Shown here piece after piece: positions 16,753-26,154 of a stretch of 64,000 bases of DNA (within the stretch, counting starts at the first letter, position 1; every line of letters begins with the position of its first letter). The stretch is from Motiliproteus sp041586615 (GTDB lineage Bacteria > Pseudomonadota > Gammaproteobacteria > Pseudomonadales > Balneatricaceae). A program made the translations under genes and the position numbers. The stretch spans positions 1 through 64,000 of the forward strand of contig JBFGZS010000011.1 in assembly GCA_041586615.1 (NCBI GenBank), in the 5' to 3' direction. The notes beneath the pieces are model-generated. The model made no database searches and had not been told where the DNA came from. It was given only the letters and a program-made list of their open reading frames with translations.

Positions 16753-18534
16753 ATGGCCGAGTACAAAGCCCCGCTGGACGAAATGAACTTCGTTCTGAAT
16801 GAACTGGTTGCAATGGAGCGGATTGCCGCTCTGCCGGGTTATGAAGATGCCACCCCCGATATGGTTGCGGCAATTTTGGAAGAAGCGGGCAAACTGACCG
16901 GCGGCGTGTTGTCCCCGCTGAATCGGGTCGGCGATGAAACCGGCGTAACGTTGACCGAGGCCGGCGATGTGCCGACCCCGGCGGGCTTTGCCGATGCCTA
17001 CCGTCAATATGTCGAAGGAGGCTGGGGAACACTGCAGTTTTCTCCCGACCATGGTGGGCAGGGTATGCCCCAGGTACTTTCTGCCGCCGTGTCCGAGATG
17101 GTGCAGTCGGCCAACCTCAGCTGGGGATTGTGTCCGTTGCTGACCCAGGGTGCCGTCGAAGCGCTGGAAGCGAACGGTAGCGATGCACTGAAAGCGATCT
17201 ATCTGGAGAAGATGATCAGCGGTGAGTGGACCGGTACCATGAACCTGACCGAGCCGCAGGCCGGTTCCGACCTGGCGGTGTTACGCTCCAAGGCCGAACG
17301 GGAAGGGGATCATTACCGGATTTCGGGTCAGAAGATTTTTATCACCTGGGGTGAGCATGATATGACCGACAATATCATCCACCTGGTGCTGGCGCGTCTG
17401 CCCGATGCCCCGGCCGGTGTCCGGGGCATTTCGCTGTTCCTGGTGCCCAAATTTCTGGTGAACGCCGATGGTTCTCTGGGCGAGCGTAATGACTGTTGCG
17501 CCGTATCGCTGGAGCACAAGATGGGCATTCATGCCAGCCCGACCTGTGTGATGAGTTTCGGCGATAACGGCGGTGCTATCGGCTACCTGATCGGCGAAGA
17601 GAACAAGGGCCTGGCGTGCATGTTTACCATGATGAACAGCGCGCGTCTGGGCGTGGGAATGCAGGGGATCTCCCTGGCTGAGCGTGCTTATCAGCATGCG
17701 GTGGACTATGCCCGTGACCGGGTGCAGAGCGTTGCGCCGGGCCACAAAACGGCAGGACCGATTATCCGTCATCCCGATGTACGCCGTATGCTGTTGACCA
17801 TGCGCGCGCTGACCGAAGCGGGCCGCGCCCTCACCTATACCGCCTACGCCGGTCTGGATATGCAGCGTGCCAGCGCAGATCCCGCGGAGGTGCAGGCGCA
17901 GACCGCGCGGGTTGCCCTGCTGACGCCGGTGGTTAAAGGCTGGGGCACCGAATTGTCGCAGGAAGTCACCTCGCTGGGCGTGCAGGTGCACGGTGGTATG
18001 GGCTTTATCGAAGAGACCGGCGCGGCGCAGTTTATGCGTGATGCACGGATTCTGCCCATCTACGAAGGCACCAACGGCATCCAGGCGTTGGACCTGACCG
18101 GTCGCAAGACCCTGTTCGATAAAGGCGCGGCGATGGACAGCCTGATTGCCGAGATGCAGGACTGTATCACTCAGGCAGGCAAGGGCAGCGCCACGCTGCA
18201 GGCGATGGCCGCGTCGATGCAACAAGCGGTCAAGGCGCTGCAGGCGGTGAAAACCTACCTGTTGGAGCATGCCGATAGCGATCCTAGCTTGCCCGGCAGC
18301 CTGGCGTTCAATTACCTGATGCTGACCGGAACGGTCTGCGGCGGCTGGCAGATGCTGAAGTCGGCCTTAGTGGCAGAACAGAAGCTGGCGGAGAACGACC
18401 TGCCGTTCCTGCGTGCCAAGCTGGTTACGGCGCAGTTCTATATGGAGCAGATCCTGCCGCGCTATACGTCGTACGCGGAAATGGCCGTTGCGCCTTGTGC
18501 CACGCTGATGACATTGGACGAAGAGCTGTTCTGA
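16753..18534 (+). CDS. Acyl-CoA dehydrogenase (large, FadE/DmdC-like)
   Basis: The FAD enzyme forms the alpha-beta double bond in acyl-CoA and passes electrons to ETF. At 593 residues it belongs to the long subgroup with an extra N-terminal segment and a C-terminal extension (about 470-593). Visible motifs are GTMNLTEPQAGSDL, GQKIFITWGEHD, the VHGGMGFIEE region and catalytic-Glu segment RILPIYEGTNGIQA. Proteins of this type are often labelled DmdC, but that substrate assignment is not supported by sequence alone. ATG 16753 follows AAGGA at proper distance; the upstream TTG at 16747 is too close. Confidence 0.87.
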   Translation: MAEYKAPLDEMNFVLNELVAMERIAALPGYEDATPDMVAAILEEAGKLTGGVLSPLNRVGDETGVTLTEAGDVPTPAGFADAYRQYVEGGWGTLQFSPDHGGQGMPQVLSAAVSEMVQSANLSWGLCPLLTQGAVEALEANGSDALKAIYLEKMISGEWTGTMNLTEPQAGSDLAVLRSKAEREGDHYRISGQKIFITWGEHDMTDNIIHLVLARLPDAPAGVRGISLFLVPKFLVNADGSLGERNDCCAVSLEHKMGIHASPTCVMSFGDNGGAIGYLIGEENKGLACMFTMMNSARLGVGMQGISLAERAYQHAVDYARDRVQSVAPGHKTAGPIIRHPDVRRMLLTMRALTEAGRALTYTAYAGLDMQRASADPAEVQAQTARVALLTPVVKGWGTELSQEVTSLGVQVHGGMGFIEETGAAQFMRDARILPIYEGTNGIQALDLTGRKTLFDKGAAMDSLIAEMQDCITQAGKGSATLQAMAASMQQAVKALQAVKTYLLEHADSDPSLPGSLAFNYLMLTGTVCGGWQMLKSALVAEQKLAENDLPFLRAKLVTAQFYMEQILPRYTSYAEMAVAPCATLMTLDEELF

Positions 18535-18540
18535 TTGGCG

Positions 18541-18641
18541 GCTTTTATTAAGGCGACAGCGTCATACGAGCAAAAAATGTCGCCTTGATAGGCGGTTCAT
18601 GGATGAACCGCCGTGACATAAAGCCACGTGACAGGTTAATA
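18541..18641 (+). repeat. Dispersed palindromic element, fullest copy
   Basis: Two perfect hairpins are joined. AAGGCGACA (18550-18558) pairs with TGTCGCCTT (18578-18586), and GGCGGTTCAT (18591-18600) pairs with ATGAACCGCC (18603-18612). A shared tail runs GTGACATAAAGCCACGTGAC to CAGGTTAATAG at 18641. The same modules recur at 3240, 32627 (inverted) and 61640. It lies just after the acyl-CoA dehydrogenase gene. Confidence 0.85.
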
Positions 18642-19064
18642 GGGTCGTGCGATTACGGGGGCTTTGCTCCCCGTTTTTGTATTGAACCGGCAACAGCGCA
18701 TCATTGGATGAGTGACGTCGACCCAGAGTGCAACTGTTCAAAGAGGTATGCTGGTCACATCGGTCCTTAACCGACTATTTCGTACCACGTCGATATTCCT
18801 CCCCCCGCCGTGATACGTTTCGGTTTTTTTCGCGCCTAATCTACCCCATAAACCCTCCCCATCGCCCAAGCAAGGCTGCCGCCCCTTCGTCACAATATCA
18901 ACACAGCGTGCGATTTTAGTTTAACCACATATCTCGGGCGCACTACACTTGAACAAGACGTATGAACAAGATGCATGAATCGTCGAGGATAGTGATGTAT
19001 GCCCGCTTCGCCTTGTGCTGATTCTGGCATAATACGCGGTAAATTCTGCTGAGGTGTTTGTTAT
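18642..19064. other. 423-bp intergenic region
   Basis: No gene is visible. The ndpA promoter should lie near its right end. Apart from the repeat element on its left edge I see no recognisable site. Confidence 0.5.
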
Positions 19065-20063
19065 ATGGCTACCCGCCACGCCATCGTTCACTACCTGGAT
19101 AAGCCCCAGGATGGTCCCGCCACCTTGTCGCCCCGCGGCACGGAACTGCCGCTTGATGACCGGCTGGAAACGCTGATCAGTCAGGTCAACGCCACCTACA
19201 ATGGTCGTTCCGGTAAGATTCATGGCTGGTTTGAAGGCGACCGTCAGACCTATCCCTTCAGCAGCTGGTTAGATGAGTACCGTCAGGAAAAACGCGACTT
19301 CGTCTCGGTGACCAGTGCGTTGCTGAATCGCTTTGCGCAGCAGTTGCGGGAGGTGGCGGATCCGCTATCCGGTTACCTGCTCTGTGTGCATATCGCTGGT
19401 GAGCGCGACCAGTTTCTTATTCTGCTCCTCAGCACCTCTTCTGCGCTAACGATCGATGAGCGGCTGGAGCTGAGTGATTCCCGTCAGCTCGAACCCGGCA
19501 AAGTGCAACTCGGGGCACGTATCGAGATGGATCAGTGGCGCGACGGTGACGACACGCAGTATCTTTCCTTTATCCGTGCCCGCAGTGCTCGCGAGGTCAG
19601 CGAAGCGTTCCGTAGTGCGCTCGGCTGTACCGAAGAGGCGGATTCCAAGGAGCAAACCACGGCGCTACTACAGGTCTTCCAGGATTACTGTCATCAGGCG
19701 CAATTGCCGCAGAAGCAGGTCTCGGAGGTCAAGCAGCGTGCCTATGAGTATTGCAGTGACCAGGTGGAGTCCGGTGAACGGGTGCGGATACGGGAGCTGT
19801 CTGGAGTCATGGATAGTAATGATCCGGACAAATTTTTCAATTATGTCAGCGAACAGGAGACGCCACTGCAGCAGGAGATCGCACCCGATAAGCGTGGTCT
19901 GACCCGTTTTGTCCGTTATAGTGGTTCCATGAAAGGGTTGAGCCTGAGCTTTTCCGAAATGCTATTAGGCGATCAGGTTATTTACGATCCGTCCTCTGAT
20001 ACGATCACTATTCGGGGATTGCCACCCACCCTGCGCAAACAGCTGGAGCGCAATAGGTCATAA
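19065..20063 (+). CDS. ndpA: Nucleoid-associated protein NdpA/YejK
   Basis: This 332-residue cytosolic protein is homologous along its length to E. coli YejK, which binds the nucleoid and has been linked to topoisomerase activity. Typical features are the start with AIVHYLDK, the stretch YNGRSGKIHGWFEGD near 45 and the closing FSEMLLGDQVIYDPSSDT. The gene is single. Confidence rests on overall family likeness, since there are no catalytic residues. Confidence 0.88.
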   Translation: MATRHAIVHYLDKPQDGPATLSPRGTELPLDDRLETLISQVNATYNGRSGKIHGWFEGDRQTYPFSSWLDEYRQEKRDFVSVTSALLNRFAQQLREVADPLSGYLLCVHIAGERDQFLILLLSTSSALTIDERLELSDSRQLEPGKVQLGARIEMDQWRDGDDTQYLSFIRARSAREVSEAFRSALGCTEEADSKEQTTALLQVFQDYCHQAQLPQKQVSEVKQRAYEYCSDQVESGERVRIRELSGVMDSNDPDKFFNYVSEQETPLQQEIAPDKRGLTRFVRYSGSMKGLSLSFSEMLLGDQVIYDPSSDTITIRGLPPTLRKQLERNRS

Positions 20064-20110
20064 GCTCGGCTCGCCCACGAATCTACAGACAATTAGCATA
20101 GGGAAATCAT

Positions 20111-20518
20111 ATGGCCAAGTTTGTATTTGATAAGAGCCTGGAGCTGGGTGTCATGCTGATCGATGATCAGCATCGGCGTTGGGTGGGGTATCTGAACGAT
20201 GCCTGGGATGGCCTGGAACGGGGCGAGCAAGGCAAGGATTTTTTCTATCTGCTGAACCAGTTGATGGATTATGCCCTGCAGCATTTCTGCGATGAAGAAG
20301 CTTTGATGAAACAGGCGGGCTATCCGGACTATGACGCGCATCGGGCCCGGCATAATGCCATCACCGCCGAACTGTTCAGTTTCGATCTGACGCTACTCTC
20401 TAATGAGCCGGATTCTGCCGAAAAGTTTCTGCGCTTTATGACCAACTGGCTGCGTAACCATATCGATGTGTTCGACCGTGAGATGGCGGATAGCTTGCGT
20501 GCAAAAGGCGTACGCTAG
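20111..20518 (+). CDS. Bacteriohemerythrin
   Basis: The 135-residue four-helix protein binds O2 at a di-iron site. The ligand set is readable: His in IDDQH near 21, the pair in LQHFCDEE near 57-61, the HRARH pair near 77-81, and HIDVFD near 117-122. This is the complete seven-ligand pattern. Stand-alone bacteriohemerythrins act as oxygen carriers or sensors. It lies 47 bases after ndpA and may be cotranscribed with it. Confidence 0.93.
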   Translation: MAKFVFDKSLELGVMLIDDQHRRWVGYLNDAWDGLERGEQGKDFFYLLNQLMDYALQHFCDEEALMKQAGYPDYDAHRARHNAITAELFSFDLTLLSNEPDSAEKFLRFMTNWLRNHIDVFDREMADSLRAKGVR

Positions 20519-20617
20519 GTCCGTGGGGATGCGGGGGGCTGGCCCCGTGGACGCTTGCCCCGTGGAGAGCATGCCTCGCGACCGGTTCCGCGCCGCTGCA
20601 TGTCATCGACCGTCGTC

Positions 20618-21346
20618 ATGTCTGCCCCCGCGCTGATTCGACTGTCGGCCGTTAGCAAGGGCTTTCTGAGCGGCGGGCAGGTGCAACCGGTATTGCAGAC
20701 GATCGATCTGCAACTTCACCCTGGGGAAGTGACCGTGCTGCTAGGCCCGAGTGGCTGCGGTAAAAGCACGCTGCTAAGCCTTATCGCCGGACTGGAATGG
20801 CCCGACAGCGGCACGGTCGAACTCCTCGGTGAACCCTTCAGCACGCTCAGCGATGCCCAGCAGACGCGTATTCGGCGTCGCTCTCTGGGCATTATCTTTC
20901 AGTTTTTCAATCTGGTGCCAACGCTGACGGTGGCCGAGAATCTGCACTTACCGCAGCAGTTGAATGGCCTGGCCTTTAATGCGCGCCACATCGATCGGCT
21001 GCTGCAATCCTTGGGTGTCTTGCATACCCGCGAGCATTTTCCCGAGCAGTTATCTGGCGGCGAGCAGCAGCGGGTCGCCATCGCCCGGGCGTTGATTCAC
21101 CAGCCTGCGATTGTGCTGGCCGATGAGCCGACTGGCAGTCTGGACGAAGCCAGTGCCGAGGTGGTGAACGAACTCCTGTTCGACCAGGCGCGTCAACAGG
21201 GCAGTACCTTGCTGCTGGTGACACATAACCCGGCCCTGGCGCGGCGTGCCGACCGGGTCCTGCAGTTACATCAAGGGCGGTTGGTGCAGCAAGGGAGGTT
21301 GGTGCAGCAAGGGAGGTTGGCCGCTGACGATAACGGTGCGACATGA
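20618..21346 (+). CDS. ABC transporter ATPase (LolD/AttE-like)
   Basis: The MacB/LolD-type ATPase carries Walker A GPSGCGKST, signature LSGGEQQRVAIARAL and Walker B IVLADEPTGSLD. The start is uncertain: ATGs at 20600 and 20618 both lack a good ribosome binding site. The C-terminal tail holds three LVQQGR-like repeats from an 18-bp DNA duplication (21273-21326). Its TGA overlaps the ATG of the permease gene (ATGA), so translation is coupled. With the permease and lipocalin-like genes it forms an AttEFGH-like set, probably extracting or exporting a lipophilic product. Confidence 0.88.
   Translation: MSAPALIRLSAVSKGFLSGGQVQPVLQTIDLQLHPGEVTVLLGPSGCGKSTLLSLIAGLEWPDSGTVELLGEPFSTLSDAQQTRIRRRSLGIIFQFFNLVPTLTVAENLHLPQQLNGLAFNARHIDRLLQSLGVLHTREHFPEQLSGGEQQRVAIARALIHQPAIVLADEPTGSLDEASAEVVNELLFDQARQQGSTLLLVTHNPALARRADRVLQLHQGRLVQQGRLVQQGRLAADDNGAT
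21273..21326 (+). repeat. 18-bp in-frame tandem repeat in the ATPase gene
   Basis: The unit AAGGGAGGTTGGTGCAGC occurs nearly three times (21273, 21291, 21309; the third diverges after ten bases). It encodes QGRLVQ. Each copy also contains GGGAGG, a Shine-Dalgarno-like string, close upstream of the coupled permease start. Confidence 0.9.
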
Positions 21347-23889
21347 ACTTGATTCTGCTGGCCTTTGTTCGCCACTATCTGCGTCACCCCTGGATGCTGG
21401 GTACCCTGTTGTGCGGTGTCGTGCTGGGTGTAACCGTGGTCACGGCCGTCGAACTGACCAATCACAGTGTGCGTGCCAACCTGGCGCAGGCCAATGCACA
21501 GTTATTAGGGCGTTCGACCCACCGAATCCTGGCGGATAAGCCGATCGATGAGGCATTGCTGCGACAGCTACGTACCGACGCGGGCATCGAGGCGGAGCCA
21601 GTACTGCAGCGTTACCTGCGTGTCGGCGCTGCCGACGGACCGTTGTTCCAGTTGATCGCGGCCGATAGCCTGCGCCCGTCGCGCGCGGGGCAAGGTCGTA
21701 GCGAGGTCGTCAGCGATCCGGCGTCTCTGATCACCACGCCGAACAGTGTGCTGATCGGCGCCATCAGTGCCCGGCGACTAGGAATCGAACGCGGGGCATC
21801 GCTGTCGGTTCAGCGCGGTGAAGGCGAGGTCGTGTTGCAGGTCATCGGCGTTCTGGGGGCTGACGATGACCGGCGTTTCAGCCAGCTGTTGATCATGGAT
21901 ATTGGCTGGGCCCAGCGGTTGTTTGGTCAAGCCGGACAGCTCGATGCACTCGACCTGGTCCTGCAGCCTGCACAGGTTGATCGCGTTCGGGCGCTGCTGC
22001 CGGCCGGCCACTATCTGGTCGATAGCCAGGCGATGCGGGCCAGCGGGGAGGGCATAGCCGATGCGCTGTTGTTTAACCTGTCAGCGTTAAGCCTGTTAGC
22101 GCTGCTGGTGGGTCTGTTACTGGTGTATAACACCCTGACATTTTCGCTGTTGCAGCGTCAGCCATTGTTCGGACAACTGCGTTGTTTAGGCGTGACGGCA
22201 GGGCAGCTCTATCGATATATCATGCTGGAATTATTGCTGTTAAGCGTCGTTGGTTGTCTTGGCGGGCTTTGGGTTGGCGTCCTACTGGCGGATCAGCTGT
22301 TGGTGCTGGTGACCCGCACCGTGAATGATCTCTACGCTGTTAGTCCCCTGCAGAGCCTGGTCCTGACGCCGAAAAGTCTGCTGCTGGGGTGTTTGGCCGG
22401 TGTTGGCGGTGTGATCCTTGCCGGGTTGCTGCCGGCCCGGCGCGTGGTGCAAGGCGCCGCGCATCCCAGCCGCTTGCGCATCACCCAGGAGTGGCATGCC
22501 CGGCAGCGGTTACGGCACGCATTGTGGTGGGTTCCGGGTTTGGTGCTGAGCGCGTGGTTGATCTTGGTTTGGCCCGGTTCCGGGCTGGAAGCGGGCTTTG
22601 CTGCGCTGACCCTGTTGCTGCTGGCCGGTTTGCTCGTGGTGCCTGGGCTGCTGCGGTTGTTCGTATCAGGCGCAGCCGGATTCCTGGCGGGCAGCAAACG
22701 GCGAGGGCGTACGGGGCTGCTGTTAATGGCGCTGCGTGAGTGCAGCCGGGGACTGAGCCGGACCGCCATTGCCGTGCAGGCCCTGACACTGGCGATGGCG
22801 GCGACCGTCGGTATCGCGTTGTTGATCGGCAGTTTTCGCCTGACGCTCACCGACTGGCTGCAGCAACGACTGAGCGCCGATATTTATCTGACGGTGCGCT
22901 CGGTGGTCCCCGATGCCCCGCAGGCATTACCAACTACGTTGTTGCAGGCGGCGGCTGCGCAGCCGGAGGTGCAGGCTATCTCGACCGCTCGCCGCCGTGA
23001 GGCGCAGATGGCCGGCCACCGGTTTATGTTGCTGAGCCGTGCGTTACCAGCTGCGGCGCGCCAAGGGTATCGGTTTATCGGTGCGGACGCGGCGGCTGTC
23101 TGGGCGCGGTTTGATCAGCCCGGTGGCATACTGGTTTCCGAGCCGCTCGCCCGTCGCTTGGGTCTGCAGCGTGCCGATGTCCTGCGCATCGATGGCTTTG
23201 CGGATCCTTTCCAGGTCGCCGGCATCTATTACGACTACGGTTACGAACAGGGACGCGCCATCGTGCCGGCCGTGCCGCCGTCGGACCCCGAGGCGACCGG
23301 GCCGCGTCGCGCCGGACTTTATCTGCATGATGGTGCCAGCGTGGTGGCGCTGATCGATTGGCTGAACCGGCAGCCCGGTGCCGAGAACGTACGGGTTGTG
23401 GACGCCGAAGGGTTGCTGGCGCGTTCGCTGGCGATCTTTGAGCGCACCTTCTTGGTGACTGAAGTACTGCGTGTGTTAGCGCTGTTGGTGGCGTTTGTCG
23501 CGATGTTATCGGCGCTGTTGTCGGTACAGATGGAACGGCAGCCGGAGATGGCGCTGTACCGAGCGTTGGGCTTCAGTGCCTGGGAACGCACGCGCTTGCT
23601 GTTATATCAGGGGGTGATACTCGGTGGCGTGTGCGGGTTGGCCGCTATCCCGATGGGATTGCTGCTGGCCTGGGGGCTGATCGACCTGATCCAGCTGCGC
23701 GCCTTCGGTTGGACGCTGTTTTACCGAATAGACCCGCTGCAACTGGTCCAAGCGCCATTTTTGGCCATGCTGACGGCCTTCTTGGCCACGCTCTACCCCG
23801 CGTGGCGGCAGTGGCAAGGGGTTCCCCGCCGCGGCTCTGGCCGGCTCTCGGTGTCGAGCGCCTCGGCCGCTGCCGCTAAAAAACGCTGA
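21343..23889 (+). CDS. ABC transporter permease with two FtsX domains
   Basis: The 848-residue inner-membrane protein has an N-terminal helix (about 15-40), a large periplasmic part, three helices near 245-365, a middle linker with helices near 390-440, another near 480, a second periplasmic part and final helices near 705-830. Two FtsX permease domains in one chain fit the fused-permease form seen in AttFG-like transporters. It is coupled to the ATPase and followed 81 bases later by the AttH-like gene. The substrate is unknown. Confidence 0.85.
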   Translation: MNLILLAFVRHYLRHPWMLGTLLCGVVLGVTVVTAVELTNHSVRANLAQANAQLLGRSTHRILADKPIDEALLRQLRTDAGIEAEPVLQRYLRVGAADGPLFQLIAADSLRPSRAGQGRSEVVSDPASLITTPNSVLIGAISARRLGIERGASLSVQRGEGEVVLQVIGVLGADDDRRFSQLLIMDIGWAQRLFGQAGQLDALDLVLQPAQVDRVRALLPAGHYLVDSQAMRASGEGIADALLFNLSALSLLALLVGLLLVYNTLTFSLLQRQPLFGQLRCLGVTAGQLYRYIMLELLLLSVVGCLGGLWVGVLLADQLLVLVTRTVNDLYAVSPLQSLVLTPKSLLLGCLAGVGGVILAGLLPARRVVQGAAHPSRLRITQEWHARQRLRHALWWVPGLVLSAWLILVWPGSGLEAGFAALTLLLLAGLLVVPGLLRLFVSGAAGFLAGSKRRGRTGLLLMALRECSRGLSRTAIAVQALTLAMAATVGIALLIGSFRLTLTDWLQQRLSADIYLTVRSVVPDAPQALPTTLLQAAAAQPEVQAISTARRREAQMAGHRFMLLSRALPAAARQGYRFIGADAAAVWARFDQPGGILVSEPLARRLGLQRADVLRIDGFADPFQVAGIYYDYGYEQGRAIVPAVPPSDPEATGPRRAGLYLHDGASVVALIDWLNRQPGAENVRVVDAEGLLARSLAIFERTFLVTEVLRVLALLVAFVAMLSALLSVQMERQPEMALYRALGFSAWERTRLLLYQGVILGGVCGLAAIPMGLLLAWGLIDLIQLRAFGWTLFYRIDPLQLVQAPFLAMLTAFLATLYPAWRQWQGVPRRGSGRLSVSSASAAAAKKR

Positions 23890-23970
23890 GAGCCTGCCTG
23901 TGGCCTAGTGTCTATGAACATGCGCCTATCAGCGCGTGCCTATGAAGGCCTGTTTATGAAAAGGAGGGCA

Positions 23971-25224
23971 ATGAAAAGAGACTCGATGAAAAAAAGCTCA
24001 AGGAACGTCGGTGGCGCATCACGGTGGCGACGTATGCGCCCAGGGCGGTTGGGTGCCGCGCTGCTTGTCCTGCTCGTTGGGGCTGGGGCCTGGGTGTATT
24101 GCCTACCGACCCCGCCGTCAGCGCTGTCCGGTGTCGGGCCTAGCGAAGAGGGTGCGCGCTTTTCGCTCGGACAGTTACTGGGTAACGCGCCGCAACAGGC
24201 GGGCTTTGAACAGGCGGACTTTGAACAGGCAAAGCCAGGCCAGCCACTGGTTTTCCCCAGGGATCACGGCGAGCACCCGGGGTTTCACCATGAATGGTGG
24301 TACCTGAGCGCAAACGTGCAGGAGATCCGCCCCCCGTTTCGCCGCTTTGGCTTACAGTTAACCCAGTTCCGTTTTGCCCTGGCGCCGCTGTCGCAGGCGG
24401 ACGGCGCTCCTACAAATAATCACTGGCTACGTCCCCAGGTCTATATGGGGCACCTGGCCATCACCCACGTACGTGCCGGCGAGCACCGGCGAGCAGAGCG
24501 TTTCAGTCGTCCCGGTGCCGGACTGGCGGGTGTTGGCGGCTCGCCGCTGCGTATCTGGTTGGAAAACTGGACGCTGGAGGCCGAATCGCCCGGGTCCCTC
24601 GTGCCACTGCGCTTACAGGCCGACGATGCCGGCACGGGGATCGGTGCACGCTTGCAATTACGCGCCCTCAAGCCGCGGGTATTGCAAGGGGACGCGGGTC
24701 TGAGTGTCAAAAATAGCCGGGGGGACGCCTCCTATTATTATTCGTACCCGCGCCTGAGCGCCCGTGGTCGCCTGAATTGGGACGGCGAAGCGATAGAGGT
24801 GGCCGGGCTGGCCTGGTTCGACCATGAATGGAGCAGTAACAGCCTGAGTGCCGAGCAGGCGGGTTGGGACTGGTTCAGCCTGCAGTTGGACAGCGGTGAA
24901 GAGTTGATGTTTTATCGCTTTCGTAATCGAGATGGGCGCGAAGGTCTCAGTCACGTGGTGCTGATTGACCCGCAGGGGCTACCCCGGCCGGTTGCTCGCC
25001 AGGCATTACAGTTTGAAACGCTTGGCGAGTGGCGCAGCCCCTCCGGGGTGACCTACCCGGCACGCTGGCGGTTGCAGATCGACACATTGGGCGTTGATAT
25101 TCAGGTCAAACCGCTGCTGGCGGATCAGGAGATGGATCTGTCGGTTCGCTACTGGGAAGGCGCCGTTGCTGTCAGTGGCTCGCACCAGGGCTATGGCTAT
25201 GTTGAATTGGCGGGTTACGAATAG
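23971..25224 (+). CDS. AttH/CrtC-like lipocalin-fold secreted protein
   Basis: The 417-residue protein has a basic N-terminus and one membrane or signal segment (about 24-46). The rest matches the AttH/carotenoid 1,2-hydratase-like fold: FPRDHGEHPGFHHEWWYLSA near 95-114, MGHLAITH near 157, then WFDHEWSSNSL near 285. In AttEFGH systems this protein works outside the membrane beside the ABC transporter. ATG 23971 follows AGGAGGGCA; earlier in-frame ATGs lack a site. Short insertions mark the gene: a duplicated FEQA motif near residue 70 and a REP-like GC segment at 24386-24413. Confidence 0.85.
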   Translation: MKRDSMKKSSRNVGGASRWRRMRPGRLGAALLVLLVGAGAWVYCLPTPPSALSGVGPSEEGARFSLGQLLGNAPQQAGFEQADFEQAKPGQPLVFPRDHGEHPGFHHEWWYLSANVQEIRPPFRRFGLQLTQFRFALAPLSQADGAPTNNHWLRPQVYMGHLAITHVRAGEHRRAERFSRPGAGLAGVGGSPLRIWLENWTLEAESPGSLVPLRLQADDAGTGIGARLQLRALKPRVLQGDAGLSVKNSRGDASYYYSYPRLSARGRLNWDGEAIEVAGLAWFDHEWSSNSLSAEQAGWDWFSLQLDSGEELMFYRFRNRDGREGLSHVVLIDPQGLPRPVARQALQFETLGEWRSPSGVTYPARWRLQIDTLGVDIQVKPLLADQEMDLSVRYWEGAVAVSGSHQGYGYVELAGYE

Positions 25225-25226
25225 CA

Positions 25227-25290
25227 AATAAGGCGCTGGGGCTACGAATAAGACGCTGGGGCTAGGAATAAGGCGTTGCTTGTTACGAAT
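25227..25290. repeat. 20-bp tandem repeat, about three copies
   Basis: The unit AATAAGGCGCTGGGGCTACG is at 25227-25246, 25247-25266 (two changes) and 25267-25287 (diverged). It begins just after the AttH-like stop codon and repeats sequence like that around the stop (TACGAATAG). Confidence 0.85.
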
Positions 25291-25412
25291 AACGAGTGAC
25301 GCAGGCGGCGGATGGGTCATCGCAGCGCAAAGGCCGGGTGCTCACTCGCGTTTCTGCTCGTGTTGGGGGAGGGCCGCGTCCCCGGCGTTGACCGTTATGC
25401 CCCGCTAAGACA

Positions 25413-26000
25413 TTACGGCCTTCCCCACAGCTGCTGCAGGCGTGTGTCCCGTCCACAGCTGTCATGATAAAAACGATGCTGGAGCGGATTACGGCGGTGG
25501 TAGTCCTGATGATAGGACTCGGCAGCGGTGAACCGCGTGGCGTCGAGAATCTCGGTGGTTACCGCTAGCCGACGGCTCTTTATAAGATGTTCTTTGCTGG
25601 TTAACGCCATTTTTCGCTGTTCGGGGCTGTGGGTGAAGATGCCTGAACGGTACTGCGGGCCTCGGTCGCAGAACTGGCCGCCATCATCGGTCGGGTCAAT
25701 GTTGCGCCAGAAATGTGCCAGTAAGCCTGCGTAAGAAATAACCTCGGCATCGTACACCACCTCGACCGCCTCGCGGTGACCGCTTTTCCCCTGTGATACC
25801 AAATAGTAATTAGGGCGCGCCAGATCGCCGCCGATAAAGCCATTGGTGGTACTTTTTACCCCGTCCAGTGCGTCGAATAACTGTTCCATGCACCAGAATC
25901 CGCCCCCGGCAAAGGTCGCTGTCTGCAGGGTTGCGGAGGTAGCCGAACCGATGCTCGATAACAGAATAAGGGTACTCAGCACGAAACGATTGACCGGCAT
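25413..26000 (-). CDS. msrA: Peptide methionine sulfoxide reductase MsrA, exported, altered active site
   Basis: MsrA repairs methionine-S-sulfoxide. This copy has 195 residues with a signal peptide (about 1-22), so it should work in the periplasm. The fold markers are present: FAGGGFWCMEQLFD, GHREAVEVVYD, QFCDRGPQYRSGIF and the closing YHQDYHRRNP with a late resolving-type Cys in HDSCGRD. The usual catalytic Cys of GCFW is Gly at residue 34, and the Cys three residues on (37) is kept. The latter may take over catalysis, or activity may be reduced. ATG 26000 follows GGAGA. Confidence 0.85.
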   Translation of the reverse strand: MPVNRFVLSTLILLSSIGSATSATLQTATFAGGGFWCMEQLFDALDGVKSTTNGFIGGDLARPNYYLVSQGKSGHREAVEVVYDAEVISYAGLLAHFWRNIDPTDDGGQFCDRGPQYRSGIFTHSPEQRKMALTSKEHLIKSRRLAVTTEILDATRFTAAESYHQDYHRRNPLQHRFYHDSCGRDTRLQQLWGRP

Positions 26001-26154
26001 GGTAACACTGTCTCCTTATAATTATCGGGTTGCCGGATTGGACCCTGGCATCGGCAAAAGGTTTTGTGCGATGCGTGTTTTCGCCGGCTATGCTTTGGTG
26101 GCGGCTGTTGATAAGCAGGCCGTCAACCGACAATATTGCGTGGAGGGCAGTGGG

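Noticed and set aside
17281..18270. 329-residue open frame antisense to the acyl-CoA dehydrogenase gene
   Set aside because: Composition is that of a shadow frame, and the plus-strand protein is a clear, full-length enzyme.
14998..18534. Naming the acyl-CoA synthetase and dehydrogenase dmdB and dmdC
   Set aside because: These labels imply methylmercaptopropionate degradation. No dmdA or dmdD gene is nearby, and sequence alone does not separate them from medium-chain fatty acid enzymes.
26054..26154. N-terminal extension of HspQ from upstream in-frame ATG codons
   Set aside because: The GTG at 26155 has a strong ribosome binding site and gives the family length.
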